A DNA stretch of 64,000 nt from Argyresthia goedartella (GCA_949825045.1 OX463813.1:2914001-2978000); one strand, 5' to 3'. Shown: positions 32,666 through 43,024, counted from the first letter of the stretch. Notes: generated from the letters alone by a model not told the origin. Numbers and translations are program-made.

Positions 32666-33288
32666 ACCGCAGTGTTTACGGCTACCGAATCGGCAGCCGG
32701 CATCGGCTGTGGAGGCACTACCTAATTAAATATGTAACATATATAATACATAACTTTCTCTTAATGCCATTGTACATAAGAGTCACTGACTGTCCAGTTC
32801 ATATGCTTTTCGATGCATCATTATTCGAGTTTCCGGCTCTGTTCATCTGTCGTCAGCGGCGAAGAAGTTTCTTGAGTGTTGCTGAATCTTTGGTTCAGGA
32901 GATCATTTTAAAAAACTTTCAATTTGACTCCGAGTTTATTAGAGCAAATTGTTTTTGATTTCTACAAATCAATCGACCGCCTAGCCCGAAATGTAGGAGG
33001 AGTGAAAAATAACGTAGTTCTGATCAAATTGGTTTCATGGTGACAGTTGTTCCGAATGATGTCCTAACAACCCCATAAAACATGACTACACATTTCTGTT
33101 ACACCATATAGCAATACAAGAGTTTCTTTATGGTTTACTTCTTTGTAAAATAATACCACATTTGCTTCATTGTACTGCAAAGAGAAGACAAAGGAAGCGT
33201 TCTTCTTGTAAATGATATTTTTGATATTTATTATAATGAGGATAAATAATTTGTGTCCATGCTAACCATTATGTTTTCTTTCTTTCAG
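32666..33288. other. Unassigned
   Basis: A 64-codon + frame (32764-32958) is not recognisable. Polypyrimidine tract and AG at 33274-33288 precede the candidate exon below. Confidence 0.4.
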
Positions 33289-33363
33289 GTAAAAGGACAT
33301 GGTAGTATTCTCAAGGATATCAGGTGTTTCAAAAGTGATACTGAAGCAGAAAAGTCCTATTAA
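33289..33363 (+). CDS. Possible 3'-terminal exon
   Basis: A branch-point-like ctaac (33262-33266), a tract ttttctttctttcag ending at 33288, then 24 open codons (VKGHGSILKDIRCFKSDTEA...) to TAA at 33361-33363. aataaa follows at 33371. The arrangement fits a last exon, but the poly(A) signal is unusually close to the stop and the peptide is not recognised. It could be coincidence. Confidence 0.18.
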   Translation, partial: VKGHGSILKDIRCFKSDTEAEKSY

Positions 33364-33539
33364 TGATTCTAATAAATTTAAAAAAATATTACAAAACAAA
33401 AAGACACATCATTACGCTTTTTCCCATACGAGGTGGCGGAGGGACATTTTCAGCCACGTTTAGTCAGATATTCAATTCTCCAGTTTGCGAATCAGGGGCT
33501 ATCCAATCGCCTTAAGTATGAAGGTTTAAGAGTTTTTAA

Positions 33540-33945
33540 ATAGCACAGGGGTACAAGCCTTTACCCGGATACGAGTAAGGTTAAGCCATACTCCACCACG
33601 CTGGCTCAGTGCGAGGGTTTTTACGACCACTACCACGTAGCGATAGTAGCCGCGATCTACAGCTTAACGTGTCATCCGAAACACTGGACGTCCGATGGTG
33701 AATTAATTATCTCATTGGTAAGATATAAGATATAAGATGTTTATTCATAAATTTCATTACATGTCAATAAAAAGTACAATACAATTGTATTAATCATAAA
33801 ATAGCAACAACACAGTGGAATGTCACATTAATAAAACTACACAATGTCAAAAGAAAAAATTAAATGGTAATACATGGTCAGGATTTGAACCTGCATCTCC
33901 TGTGTGAGAAGCAAGCGTGAAACCCATTAGACTACGGAGCTGTTT
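33540..33945 (-). mobile_element. SINE delta-type, interrupted copy
   Basis: Inverted body (gtacaagcctttacccggat, ccacgctggctcagtgcgag) and head (tacatggtcaggatttgaac, gcaagcgtgaaaccc, tacggagct), split at ctcattggt by 33722-33870. Confidence 0.82.
33722..33870 (-). mobile_element. LINE 3' end with (aagatat)n tail
   Basis: Minus-strand tail aagatataagatataagatg, then AT-rich 3' UTR. A short duplication, tggtaa, stands at both junctions (33718 and 33868) and is a plausible target-site duplication. Confidence 0.7.
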
Positions 33946-34103
33946 TCAAGGTAAGAGTTAGTTATGTAGTTAGTTTCCTGTTTCAGATTTAAATTTTTCA
34001 CTTCTCCATACTGCGGCGATACGTCAGCCTGATTTGTATGTCGAGTTGAAAAATAAAGACGCTCTAATGAAATCGGTTTTGTAGTGAATGTTGTTCAGAA
34101 TCA

Positions 34104-34155
34104 TGACCCAAACAAATCCTTGAAATAGCCATATTTCAAGGATTTGTTTGGGTCA
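34104..34155. repeat. Perfect 23-bp hairpin
   Basis: tgacccaaacaaatccttga plus aat (34104-34126) and its exact reverse complement (34133-34155) around the loop agccat. It abuts the LINE-T fragment that follows. Confidence 0.95.
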
Positions 34156-34270
34156 TCAAAATTCAAAATTCAAAACTCCAAATGTCTTTATTACTGAAGA
34201 TATTTACATATACTTAGCAATCGTAATTTTTTGCCACTTCTCTACATTGGACCACTGTGGGAGAAGTAGG
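34156..34270 (-). mobile_element. LINE-T 3' UTR fragment, copy 10
   Basis: Inverted: aaaattcaaaattcaaaact (tail), tatttacatatacttagcaa, ctacattggaccactgtggg. It ends in a tagggtgtag block. Confidence 0.8.
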
Positions 34271-34339
34271 GTGTAGGCAGGACATATTTCTGATAAACCC
34301 TGTATAATCCTTAACTAATGCTTTCACTTGAATGTCTAC

Positions 34340-34405
34340 ATGTTTGTGTCGAAACAGGGTATCCTATTATAGGGTTAGAAGCAATCTATGTGCCTGTATG
34401 TTAAG
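34340..34405 (+). mobile_element. SINE gamma body fragment
   Basis: gtgtcgaaacagggtatcct, then ggttagaagcaatctatgtg, as in the gamma body. Confidence 0.55.
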
Positions 34406-34860
34406 TTATGTTATGTTATACATATGAATCGTAAATCGTAACTACCAGAAGTGTATACTTTACTAGAAGCAATCAATACAGCATGTAGTTTTATTGCATT
34501 TCGAAAGAATTCTCATTCTTGGTCCAAGTTGGCCCCTGGGCCAAAATATGAAGATTCGAACATAAATTTCGGGCCAATTATCGCCTTTATTGCCAAACTT
34601 AGGGGATAAATATCTCTTTTTTATTACTACGACTTTTAAAAGGTTAAACGTTATGTCTTTGGACGAATAGAGTTGTGTTGTTGGAGTGATGTAGTTTTGG
34701 ATTCGAAAAAGTTTTATTAGGCGTAAGGATTGAAGAGTTTTATGTTGTGAGTGTACCGTTATTTTTTTCCCCAACATTGGTATTTTTTTGTAATATCAGT
34801 TACATTTATGAATCCAGTTCTCGTGCCAAACTATAATGAGTTATTGTTAACATACTTAAA
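34406..34860. other. Unassigned
   Basis: A minus frame of 104 codons at 34463-34777 (basic, with Ile and Lys runs) is not recognised; AT-rich context favours chance. Confidence 0.4.
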
Positions 34861-34988
34861 ACTAGTGGCCCTGTGGGCAGTAGACCTCGCTAACTAGTGG
34901 CCCTGTGGGCAGTAGACCTCGCTAACTAGTGGCCCTGTGGGCAGTAGACCTCGCTAACTAGTGGCCCTGTGGGCAGTAGACCTCGCTA
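34861..34988. repeat. 32-bp tandem array, 4 copies
   Basis: Four units of actagtggccctgtgggcag plus tagacctcgcta. The opposite terminus of element G (36027-36058) has only one unit, so the expansion happened on one side after the element formed. Confidence 0.97.
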
Positions 34989-35045
34989 ACAAGGGGATTC
35001 TGAACCCATTTTTAGGTAAGTATTTTAGATTCAATCAAAATCAAG

Positions 35046-35097
35046 CCCCCTCCCCCCTCCTCCCCCCCCCCCCCCCCTCCCCCCCCCCCCCCCCCCT
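35046..35097. repeat. Poly-C tract
   Basis: About 50 bases of C interrupted by five T, inside the left half of element G. It may form unusual secondary structure and is also a likely place for sequencing error. Confidence 0.95.
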
Positions 35098-35324
35098 CAG
35101 GAAGAAAATCGAGATAATCTTTCAACAAAAAAAAAACAAGGAACACGTGTGCCAAGTTTTGTGAGGATCGCTTGGAAACTGTGGCCCCTAGACCGGAACT
35201 GACAGATATAGAGACAGACGAAAGCAAAATCGGCTTCCTATCTTGTCGAAATGGAGCCCTTCGCTCGCTTCGCTCGCTCTGTCAAAAAATAGGTTCTTTA
35301 TTCCTTACAACGTATGTAGGTATC

Positions 35325-35485
35325 TGATATACCGATGTGATCTGTGGTGTTGCGGTCGAGGCTGTGCTTCGCAAGAGAGGGGACCCGGGTTCAAAAAACT
35401 CCAGGTCTTCGAATTTTATGTGTGTGACGTCGCTGTTACTACGACAAATGGTATCATAGTGTGGGGCTAGAAGCAATATTTGTAA
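35325..35485 (+). mobile_element. SINE gamma, copy 4
   Basis: tgatctgtggtgttgcggtc (A-box region), gacccgggttcaaaa (decayed B box), ccaggtcttcgaattttatg, tgtgtgacgtcgctgttact and ggggctagaagcaatat. Confidence 0.78.
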
Positions 35486-35726
35486 TAATGACCGAGCGAG
35501 CGAAGCGAGCGACATTTCGACAAGATAGGAGGTCGATTTTCCTTTCGTCTGTCTCTATGTCTGTGTCTGTCAGTTCCGGTCTAGGGGCCACAGTTTTCAA
35601 GCGATCCTCACAAAATTTGGCACACGTGTTCATAAAAAAATTGTATGTTTTTTTTTCTGAAACCTATCGTGTTGGGTATCAAATTAACGGGCGTCATGAG
35701 CCGGTTCTAAAAATAATAATAATAAG

Positions 35727-35779
35727 TTGAGGAAACATGCGGTAGTGGTGTAATACACCACTACCGCATGTTTCCTCAA
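35727..35779. repeat. Perfect 25-bp hairpin
   Basis: ttgaggaaacatgcggtagt plus ggtgt (35727-35751), loop aat, exact reverse complement 35755-35779. It lies in the right half of element G. Confidence 0.95.
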
Positions 35780-36058
35780 AATCCAAGAAATATTTTCAAA
35801 ACATACCAAATTTGGACTCATCGAAGTAGGTGACGGATTATTAAAGAGGATCTATACAGACCATGAGAGTGAGTGAAATAGACTATAACTATTTTCGTGA
35901 AAAGTCAATAGATTGTATTTTAAATCTCATAATGTAGTTTACAGAGTTATTGGTGCGGCTACTTTACTACTTGATTTTGATTGAATCTAAAATACTTACC
36001 TATAAATTGGTTCACAGTCCCCCTGTTAGCGAGGTCTACTGCCCACAGGGCCACTAGT

Positions 36059-36375
36059 ATAATAACTACTAATTATTTATATCTGTTATTCTATTAGGGC
36101 TTCCAAATGAAAGAATACAAAATTGCTTCGGTGTATGTTTGTTGGTTTGTAATTTTGTATGTACTTATCGTATTATTTTGTCCACTTATTTCGTTGAAAC
36201 TATGAATCGGGTTTGTCACAAAGAGGAGCCAATAAGTTTACGAAGAACGGTAATACCTATGTATTTGACATTCTACAGTCTTCAAAAAAAAGTCCCGGTG
36301 ACAGCGTCCTTGTCACAGACGTAATAAGGTTGAATTTAGTTTGGCCCAAATTGTATGTCGCTTATAGTCAGTGTT
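36059..36375. other. Unassigned
   Basis: Two overlapping + frames (36139-36324, 36213-36395) with no recognisable content. Confidence 0.4.
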
Positions 36376-36620
36376 TTATAAATAAGCATCAGTAGTGTAG
36401 TGGGTACACGCTGGCCTGTCAAGCAAGAGATGCGAGTTCGAATGCCGGTGCTGACGATGTACCAGTGCCTTGGTTGTAAATGGTGGCGTGTAATAATGTG
36501 TACCTTCACATCCCCGTAGCTGCGGCAATGGGCTAGCTCCCCATCCCCTGTCACCCAAAATGGATTAATATATAACTGGTGTACGGGGAAAAGCGGTGAC
36601 GATATGTGTCTTTTGTTCAT
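36376..36620 (+). mobile_element. tRNA-derived SINE, delta-related
   Basis: Head agtgtagtgggtacacgctg and B box gagttcgaatgcc (about 36431-36443), then gctgacgatgtaccagtg. The body has cgtagctgcggcaatgggct and cctgtcacccaaaatgg. Frames on both strands at 36336-36620 are shadows. Confidence 0.75.
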
Positions 36621-37062
36621 AAAGAATACATTTTACTATCTTATATTATACTACAAAACGAATTATTGAATTACAGATAATATTATATTTGTTCTTATCT
36701 TCTTTGTATTTCTTTGTGATCTGATTTATGTCTCGTAATTTGCACTTATACGCTCGCGCTGAGCTATATAGCGGACTGTATGACGAAAAACGAAATGGGT
36801 TTGTGAAATGTTTGTATGTTTGGCCGTAAGTATGCCGCTATCGTCTACGGAGGGTGATAGTTGTATTAGTTGACTTTTCTTGCTCACAGATCCAGTTTTC
36901 TTTATGTTCCTCAAATCTTATCAAAATTATTTCGTTTGGTTAATTCAATTTAATTCGAGAATTTTATTCATAATAGCACAAAAATTGGGACTTAATGAAC
37001 GTCATAACATAATCAAGCAAGAATAATAAATTAACAAATAATTAAGTAGGTACCTAATTATT
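36621..37062. other. No recognised feature
   Basis: AT-rich; a small minus frame at 36726-36914 without motif. Confidence 0.5.
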
Positions 37063-37370
37063 AGGGCAACAAATATAATGATCAACAAAATATTTTTTTC
37101 CTACCCATAATGGATAAATGAACACCAAAAGTTTCAAAAAATACCAGGGCAAAAGATTGCGGTAGCTTAGATGAAGGGTGTAAGTTTGAACATGTAAGAA
37201 CAACAAAAATACTTAAAACATATACTTAAGTACACAAAACATAAAAAGAAGTTTGGTGATCATTTATCCAAACACAATTTGGTGGACATTTATCCATTCT
37301 GGCAGTCATTTCGAATTTATTGGTAGTAATATAGATGCGTTTTTGGTAATCGTTTAAACATAAGCCAATT
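37063..37370 (-). mobile_element. MITE C, copy C1
   Basis: Inverted: agggcaacaaatataatgat at the left, ttcctacccataatgg, the core (ccagggcaaaagattgcggt, cttagatgaaggg, gtttgaacatgtaagaacaa), then caaacacaatttggtgg and, at the right, tttttggtaatcgtttaaac. The 37226-37426 frame is not a gene. Confidence 0.85.
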
Positions 37371-37394
37371 ATTAGTACATTATATATAGGCTGT

Positions 37395-37651
37395 GGCCCA
37401 ATTCCGGTACACAATGACAGCTCCATGACAATTACATGACGATTACGGTCAACTTTAGATATCCAATATCTGACGATTTTGTAATCCCATTGCCTTTGTT
37501 GATTGGCTTAATTATTGTGCTTACCAATACACTTAGTATTTACCATAATTGCCTAAAAAATATTCTCCGAACGCGAAATATTGGATGTCTAAAGTTGACC
37601 GTAATCGTAATGTAATGTCATGGAGCTGTTATTGTGTACCAGAATTGGGCC
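37395..37651. mobile_element. MITE I, 257 bp
   Basis: Terminal inverted repeats of about 75 bp: ggcccaattccggtacacaa at the left; the right end read inward begins ggcccaattctggtacacaa. Both continue through cagctccatgaca and ggtcaactttaga. The centre has no ORF. It sits between MITE C1 and a LINE fragment. Confidence 0.92.
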
Positions 37652-37654
37652 CCT

Positions 37655-37990
37655 GGTCTAATGCCAGATGTCGATGTCTTGTAAAAAGTCATTAATTTTG
37701 TAGGAGGTCTTTGTGCACAAAGTGTGCTTTATACATTTTTTGAATCTAGCTTCAGTTAAGTTTTGTATTTCTTGCGGAATTTTATTGTAGAAGCGTATAC
37801 AGTGTCCCATAAAAGAACTACTAACTTTTGTGAGTCTGAACATTGGAAAAGAAAGTTTATGTTTATTTCTAGTTTGCACATTGTTAACTTTGGTGATTAG
37901 GGTTCTTGCTTTTTTAATTTCTTGAAGTTGAAGATAGCTTTCAAAATAATATTTATTTTTTGGATTTATAAAGCCTTGTTAAGTATGTAC
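37655..37990 (-). mobile_element. LINE ORF2 C-terminus
   Basis: The minus frame 37658-37879 ends in TAG at 37658-37660 and reads RNKHKLSFPMFRLTKV, then SSSFMGHCIRFYNKIP and a final NDFLQDIDIWH. It has the same signature as LINE-T but with a different sequence, so it is a different family. Upstream the alignment continues in other frames to about 37990. Confidence 0.85.
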
Positions 37991-38099
37991 ATTTCATTAT
38001 AGATAATATATCAACTAACAATATGCAGCGCATATAGAATTCTACATATTCTCTCCATAATAGGTCCTATATCTATATATCATATTTTATAGATTATTG

Positions 38100-39085
38100 T
38101 ATTTAAAAACTAATTTTCCCTGCTGGATTTATTTCCACATAGATAAGTTAAGACCAGTTGGGAGTCCGTCCAACAATAAGTTTGCAGTATTTCTCCAGTT
38201 GCAGTCTTCTGAATTAGTTTTGCTAATAATACTGCCCCTTTTGGTGCAAGCCTCAGTCACTTTCTACCTTAGTGGAGCCACTGTTGGTTTAGCAATGATA
38301 AGAGTTATCTTAATTTTTCCAGTTTCAGATAAGATTTTGCTGTAGATAATGCTTGACATAGAATTTTCGCTGGTATCGCAAATTTAGTGTCGTTGTACGA
38401 CTTCATTTGGGTTGGACCAATTAATCCATCGTTGTAGTTTTATGCTTTTGATGTACGGTAGATCGGAGCGTGAGATGGCTTGAGACTTTGATATCTATGG
38501 TTTTGTAGAGATGTCCTCCTTCAATGATATCTTGACAATGTATCTGCCATCGCTCTGCCGGTAAGTTGTTTCTGCAAAGTGTTTTTAGTCTTATTAGGTG
38601 ATACTTTCGGTTGATATTTTTTACGTTTTGAAAAAGCGCGTGATATCGTCTAGCTAATTGAGGGTAATGGAGCAGTTCAGTGTCTTAATTTTCATGTTTT
38701 CTCATATGATGCGTTCTAATTTGGTCTGTTGTTATTTTCCTGTTTTAGGAGGCCACTCATTATGTTTTTAGTATTAGTCTGCGCCTAATATTTACAACAA
38801 CAGCTATCAGCTATTTGCTAGTTTGATGTTCTCGAGATGGTCGAAGTTCTCATGTTTCAAATTGGTGTTCGGCAAATTATTTATCAGTTTATTGGTTATC
38901 AGCGCTTTAGCTTCAAATTCGAAATCGGAATTAATACATCTGCATTCCATCCTGACGGCTTCCTTGCTGTTACCCAAGGATGCTCCAACTGCACTCAGTT
39001 TTTTCCTTGGAAGAAGTTTCAACTGTACAGCGTTTTCAGTTATCAGAGTCACTTGAGAGCCTTGTTCGATTGCTTTAAGCATCAC
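38100..39085 (-). pseudogene. BEL/Pao-type LTR retrotransposon pol remnant
   Basis: The minus frame 38807-39085 reads KAIEQGSQVTLITENAVQLK, then LPRKKLSAVGASLG and, near its end, FDHLENIKLANS. This matches the aspartic-protease-like region (DUF1758 type) of BEL/Pao polyproteins, where D/E-x-G-S-Q is the active-site area; here the expected Asp is Glu (EQGSQ). Further along the strand (38480 down to 38230) another frame gives IKLQRWINWSN, then SSIIYSKILSETGKIKI and AKPTVAPLR, typical of the RNase H-like part of the same polyprotein. Stops and frameshifts between them and a missing reverse-transcriptase core show a decayed, deleted copy. The + strand frames here are shadows. Confidence 0.75.
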
Positions 39086-39399
39086 GTAGTCACAGTTTAA
39101 AAATTTATGACAATTTTTTTATTAAAAACATATATTGAACTCAATACCTGAAGAGGTGTTTTTTATTTTTTAGAAAAATATATATAAAAAGCTACGTTTT
39201 TTTTTTCAACAGTAAAATGGTGCCAATACTGCGCATGTTCTATGTGCAAATAGCTGCTAAGTCATTTTCTATATTGCGTATTGCTAGCCATCGTTAAGCG
39301 GGGCAAGAAAACCAAGAAAATAAAGGTTATTCTTCCTCTTTAGGTAGGCTTACATTTTTTTATTTGCGATTCTTTTAATTTGCCCTCGATTGATTCCAA
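39086..39399. other. No recognised feature
   Basis: AT-rich spacer between the BEL/Pao remnant and the next LINE; a T-run at 39197-39208. Confidence 0.5.
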
Positions 39400-40440
39400 A
39401 GTTATCTGACAGATAGAAAACAACGTGTTAAGCTCAAAAACCCCTCAAGTGATCTTAAAAATGACACTTTTAGAGTGTCTCAAGGCAGCATCCTCGGACC
39501 CACGCTGTTCATAATGTACATCAAAGGCTTAACGCAACTGGACTTTGCTGGTGAGAGGGTTGAGGTGATATATTACGCAGACGACACCGCCTTGATGTTC
39601 AGGGAAGACTCTTGGAATAATGTTTTCTCTCAAACAGAGATTGCATTAGTGTCTGTAGCAAACTGGCTTCAAAAAATCTGCTCACTCTTAAAGTTCAAAA
39701 AACAAAATACGTTTGCTTTCAAAAAATGGCTGATTCTCAGCCCTTTTTGTCTAATGACATCAGGGTTCACACAGATAAAGACCTGGGATTATCTACAAAC
39801 TTCTCAGTTACCTGATTGTGTACGAGTATGGAACGTGTTCATTCTGTGAAATACCTTGGTGTTGTGAAAGATGAAAATTTAAACAACATGTGCACTGTGT
39901 GGCTGTGCATGTAAGGTGGCTTGTTGGTATCATGAAGATTCTGCGGAACAGGGCTGATGACATTATCCTGAGGCTTATCTGTCACTTTGCAAATCAGTTT
40001 TATCTCATTGCGTTACGGCACGGGGCATCGCTGCGAAGACCACCCTATTTCCACTTGAAAGGGCTCAAAGGTCTCAAGGTCATACTTAAGAAGCTATTCC
40101 GGCTTCCAACTTACGAAACTTACAAGGAAGCGAAGGTCTTATCTGTAAGGCAATAGTATTTTTTACGATTAGCTCTCCTGCATCACAAAGCCAGACTAGA
40201 TGACGTCATCGTCTATAAGTTAACACTGCTCTTCTGAAAACGGCTTTTGCGCAAAGATTTAAATCTTTTGCTTTCCCTTACATATACAAGCAAATAAGTA
40301 AGAACTGAACTTGTAGGGAGGTAAAAACAAAATCCCCAAATGGCTACTTACCATGGACTATGAACCCCTGAAGCTGTCCCAAGGGGACAACAGTGATAAA
40401 ATGTCGAAATAACGGTATATATTACTATTATTATTATGTT
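39400..40440 (+). pseudogene. LINE-V reverse transcriptase fragment and 3' UTR
   Basis: From 39401 the frame reads YLTDRKQRVKLKN, then VSQGSILGPTLFIMYI and the catalytic YADDTAL. This is the palm of a non-LTR reverse transcriptase (the QGSxLGP and YADD motifs). The frame breaks near 39680 and continues in pieces (NLLTLKV-like, HSVKYLGVV at about 39838, and FRLPTYETYKEAKVLSVRQ at 40099-40155). 40160-40440 is 3' UTR with ggctacttaccatggacta and a (tta)n end. It is 5'-truncated. The order and motifs fit a CR1/jockey-type ORF2 different from LINE-T. Confidence 0.85.
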
Positions 40441-41639
40441 TTTTTTTTTCTTATTAAAATTTTATTATTAATATATGTATAATGTTTATATTTTCTTTTT
40501 ATATTTAAATATTTTAAATAAACGTGTTCAAAATAATTTCAATTTTGTAATAGTTTTTTAAAGTTATACATTATGGCTTGTGTTTAAACGATTACCAAAA
40601 ACGCACCTATTATTGCTATTATCGCGGCTGGACTATAATGAAATAATTTTCTTTTATTTTGTTTTTTTTTTCTATTATAGATATATCGGTTTACCTTTTC
40701 ACTAAAACAAACAAGAAAAGGTGAACGACAATTCGCTATGTAGGTAACATAATTTAAAACGACAATGTCATATGGTAGGTAGGTTTACATGGACACGCTG
40801 TGTAGCAGTGCTTTGTGTCGAGACTAAATTCACGAACTATTTGTGCTGGCAAAAGCGACGTTCTTCCACTTCGATGTCTCGTGGGCGATTGCGAGCTCAC
40901 GTTGATGTCTTATAGGAATTTTGTTCGGTACATGTTTGAATATTTTTGATAAAAGATATATAAATCTCTGAGGAAAGCTACTTTGGCATTACGTAAACAG
41001 GTATCTTTGTAGACACCTAAATAAATCCGTGCATAGTAAACGGGAAAGTGGAAAATATTAACGTCACCCAATGCTGTTTTTCGAGATTACGTTTTTAGTA
41101 CCATTTCTGGAATTATTTTCTAGATGATAATTTATTGTTAATTAAATATTCGGATTCAATTCATTTTTTCGCAATCCACTGATATTTTTGTTTAGAAACA
41201 TTAGAAGCAAACAGTTAATAGAAATATTTCTTTAACTCAAATTCGAAAATTTCGGATGATGTTTTCCTAGGATCATTCTTATGTTTAATATAATTATCTA
41301 CCTTTAGTTCATCGTAAGTCTTTGATCAATGAACCATGTTACAAATCCTCGAAGAAATATCAAACGCAAATTGAAGTTCAGAATATTAAACAAATTGAAG
41401 TCAAAAACTTTTCAGACACAAAAATGTCTATTCTCCTTCTAATGAGACAAACAAAAAGTTAAAACTAGGCCAACGATATCTTTGCTATGGTTATTTACAT
41501 CATCATCAGATGGATCAAAAATACTGTCTAAATTAAACTCTCACAAAATATTCAGTACTAAGATCATTTGTAGCGTCCGTGGCATAGCGGTATTCGCACA
41601 TCGGAAATGATCGTGCGGGTAGCAACATCTGACCGAAAC
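40441..41639. other. Unassigned, with a MITE C scrap
   Basis: 40570-40612 (ggcttgtgtttaaacgatta, then ccaaaaacgcacctatt) is the left end of MITE C. 40860-41080 may be coding sequence of a decayed element on the minus strand, but I cannot name it. 41561-41600 has tggcatagcgg, an A-box-like string without a matching B box. Confidence 0.45.
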
Positions 41640-42390
41640 GGGTACTGGATGGGTGCTCATTTCTATGTAGGATTTGTACCTGCTCCTACATTACATGATT
41701 TCAACAGCTGCGATGTGGTGGTTATGACAGAAAGTTGCCTGAATGAACGAATTCACGATAGCTAACTTTCAAGAAGTGGTTACCAATTATTTTGTCGTGA
41801 TAGGGACTTGACTAAGAGAAGTTGGATGGCGGCTCAGTTATGGTGGCTATGAGGAACTCGGTGCAGGCTTACCGCAGACAGGACTGGGAGTCTTCGAGTG
41901 TTGGCGAGATCTACTTGGTTTTTGCCAATAACCAACGTTCTAGTCTAATTATGTAGGCAGTATATATCTCCGATTCTTCCCCTTATAACATTTACAAATC
42001 ACATTTAGTTAAGGCTCAGGACATCTTCATTGAGATGCCTGACTATAATTTCTGTCTATAACATACTAGGTATTGATTGGCAATTTCAAGATGGCGCAAA
42101 AGGCAGTGTACTTTATCTAACGAGTACTTGACAACTGACGTAACCAACTACTATCCAGTACCATGTGACTCATAAACATACGACAGTTTAATAATACTAA
42201 AAACATAAACAATCGATCTCTTGATTCAATCCTCAGTAATACAGTTAGGTTTCCACAAAACCTGTATTAAACGTTGATAGGCATCACCCACCATTGGTAA
42301 TATTACTATCTACCAACATCTCCGAAAAAACATTACCAAATAAATCTTTGCTGTAAATTTCGCTTTAATAAAGCAGATTATTTCACATGT
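41640..42390 (+). pseudogene. LINE endonuclease (APE) domain remnant
   Basis: The + strand gives DVVVMTESCLNERIHDS at 41712-41762, the core of the apurinic-like endonuclease of jockey-type LINEs (T-E-x-x-L). After frameshifts follow MRNSVQAYRRQDWE and VGEIYLVFANNQR, and later DRHHPPLVILL. Several stops and frameshifts are present. It is probably the 5' part of the same element whose reverse transcriptase lies at 43566-45618; the two are separated by a LINE-U tail, a tandem array and an FB-A copy. Confidence 0.78.
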
Positions 42391-42396
42391 GGTTTT

Positions 42397-42705
42397 CATA
42401 TTCATAATTCTTTATTGAACACAATTACTTAAGAAGATTCATAAGGAGGAATCGTATTAACAAAGGCGAGCTTATTTCTTCTAGCAAACCAAGGCATGAC
42501 AGGAATTTTCTATGAAGAAAGGGTAGGCAGTGCACAATATCTAAACAATAATAAAATACATATAGGTAAATAAATACCTATAAAATACGGTAAATAAAAT
42601 ACATACTCATATATTCCAAACTAATAAATAAGTATCAATACATACATATAGTTTACATATAATAATAATATACATACTACAACTATCACAAAAGAGAGAG
42701 GATTT
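42397..42705 (-). mobile_element. LINE-U 3' UTR, uninterrupted copy 2
   Basis: Same tail as 11190-11512 (ttcataattctttattgaac, acaaaggcgagcttattt, gcaaaccaaggcatgacagg). At 42680-42690 it reads acaactatcacaaaag without the LINE-T inserted in copy 1. Confidence 0.8.
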
Positions 42706-42763
42706 TCTTTGGTTTCATTGTGGTTTATTTAGACACAAAGGTAAAGCGTGGCAGAAGTGGAAA

Positions 42764-43024
42764 GTTTATGTGGCGGTGGCGGACTACAATCAGTTTATGT
42801 GGCGGTGGCGGACTACAATCAGTTTATGTGGCGGTGGCGGACTACAAGCAGTTTATGTGGCGGTGGCGGACTACAATCAGTTTATGTGGCGGTGGCGGAC
42901 TACAATCAGTTTATGTGGCGGTGGCGGACTACAATCAGTTTATGTGGCGGTGGCGGACTACAATCAGTTTATGTGGTGGTGGCGGACTACAATCAGTTTA
43001 TGTGGCGGTGGCGGACTACAATCA
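42764..43024. repeat. 29-bp tandem array, 9 copies
   Basis: Units of gtttatgtggcggtggcgga plus ctacaatca, starting at 42764 and every 29 bases. The third unit has a T-to-G change and the eighth a C-to-T change. All three frames stay open, giving the spurious ORFs at 42720-43071. Confidence 0.98.

Larger units (their letters stand above)
34861..36058. mobile_element. Palindromic element G with a SINE at its centre
   Basis: Outer arms 34957-35045 and 35970-36058 are inverted copies (89 bp; actagtggccctgtgggcag, then gtaagtattttagattcaat). Inner arms about 35141-35252 and 35509-35631 are also inverted (gaacacgtgtgcca, agaccggaactgacag) and both carry cgctcgcttcgctcgc. A gamma SINE lies between them. 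The left terminus is amplified fourfold (34861-34988). No transposase frame was found. Confidence 0.88.

Noticed and set aside
35046..35097. Assembly gap filler
   Set aside because: The tract is not N, has T interruptions, and the inverted arms of element G continue on both sides; it is kept as a real repeat, though its length may be inexact.
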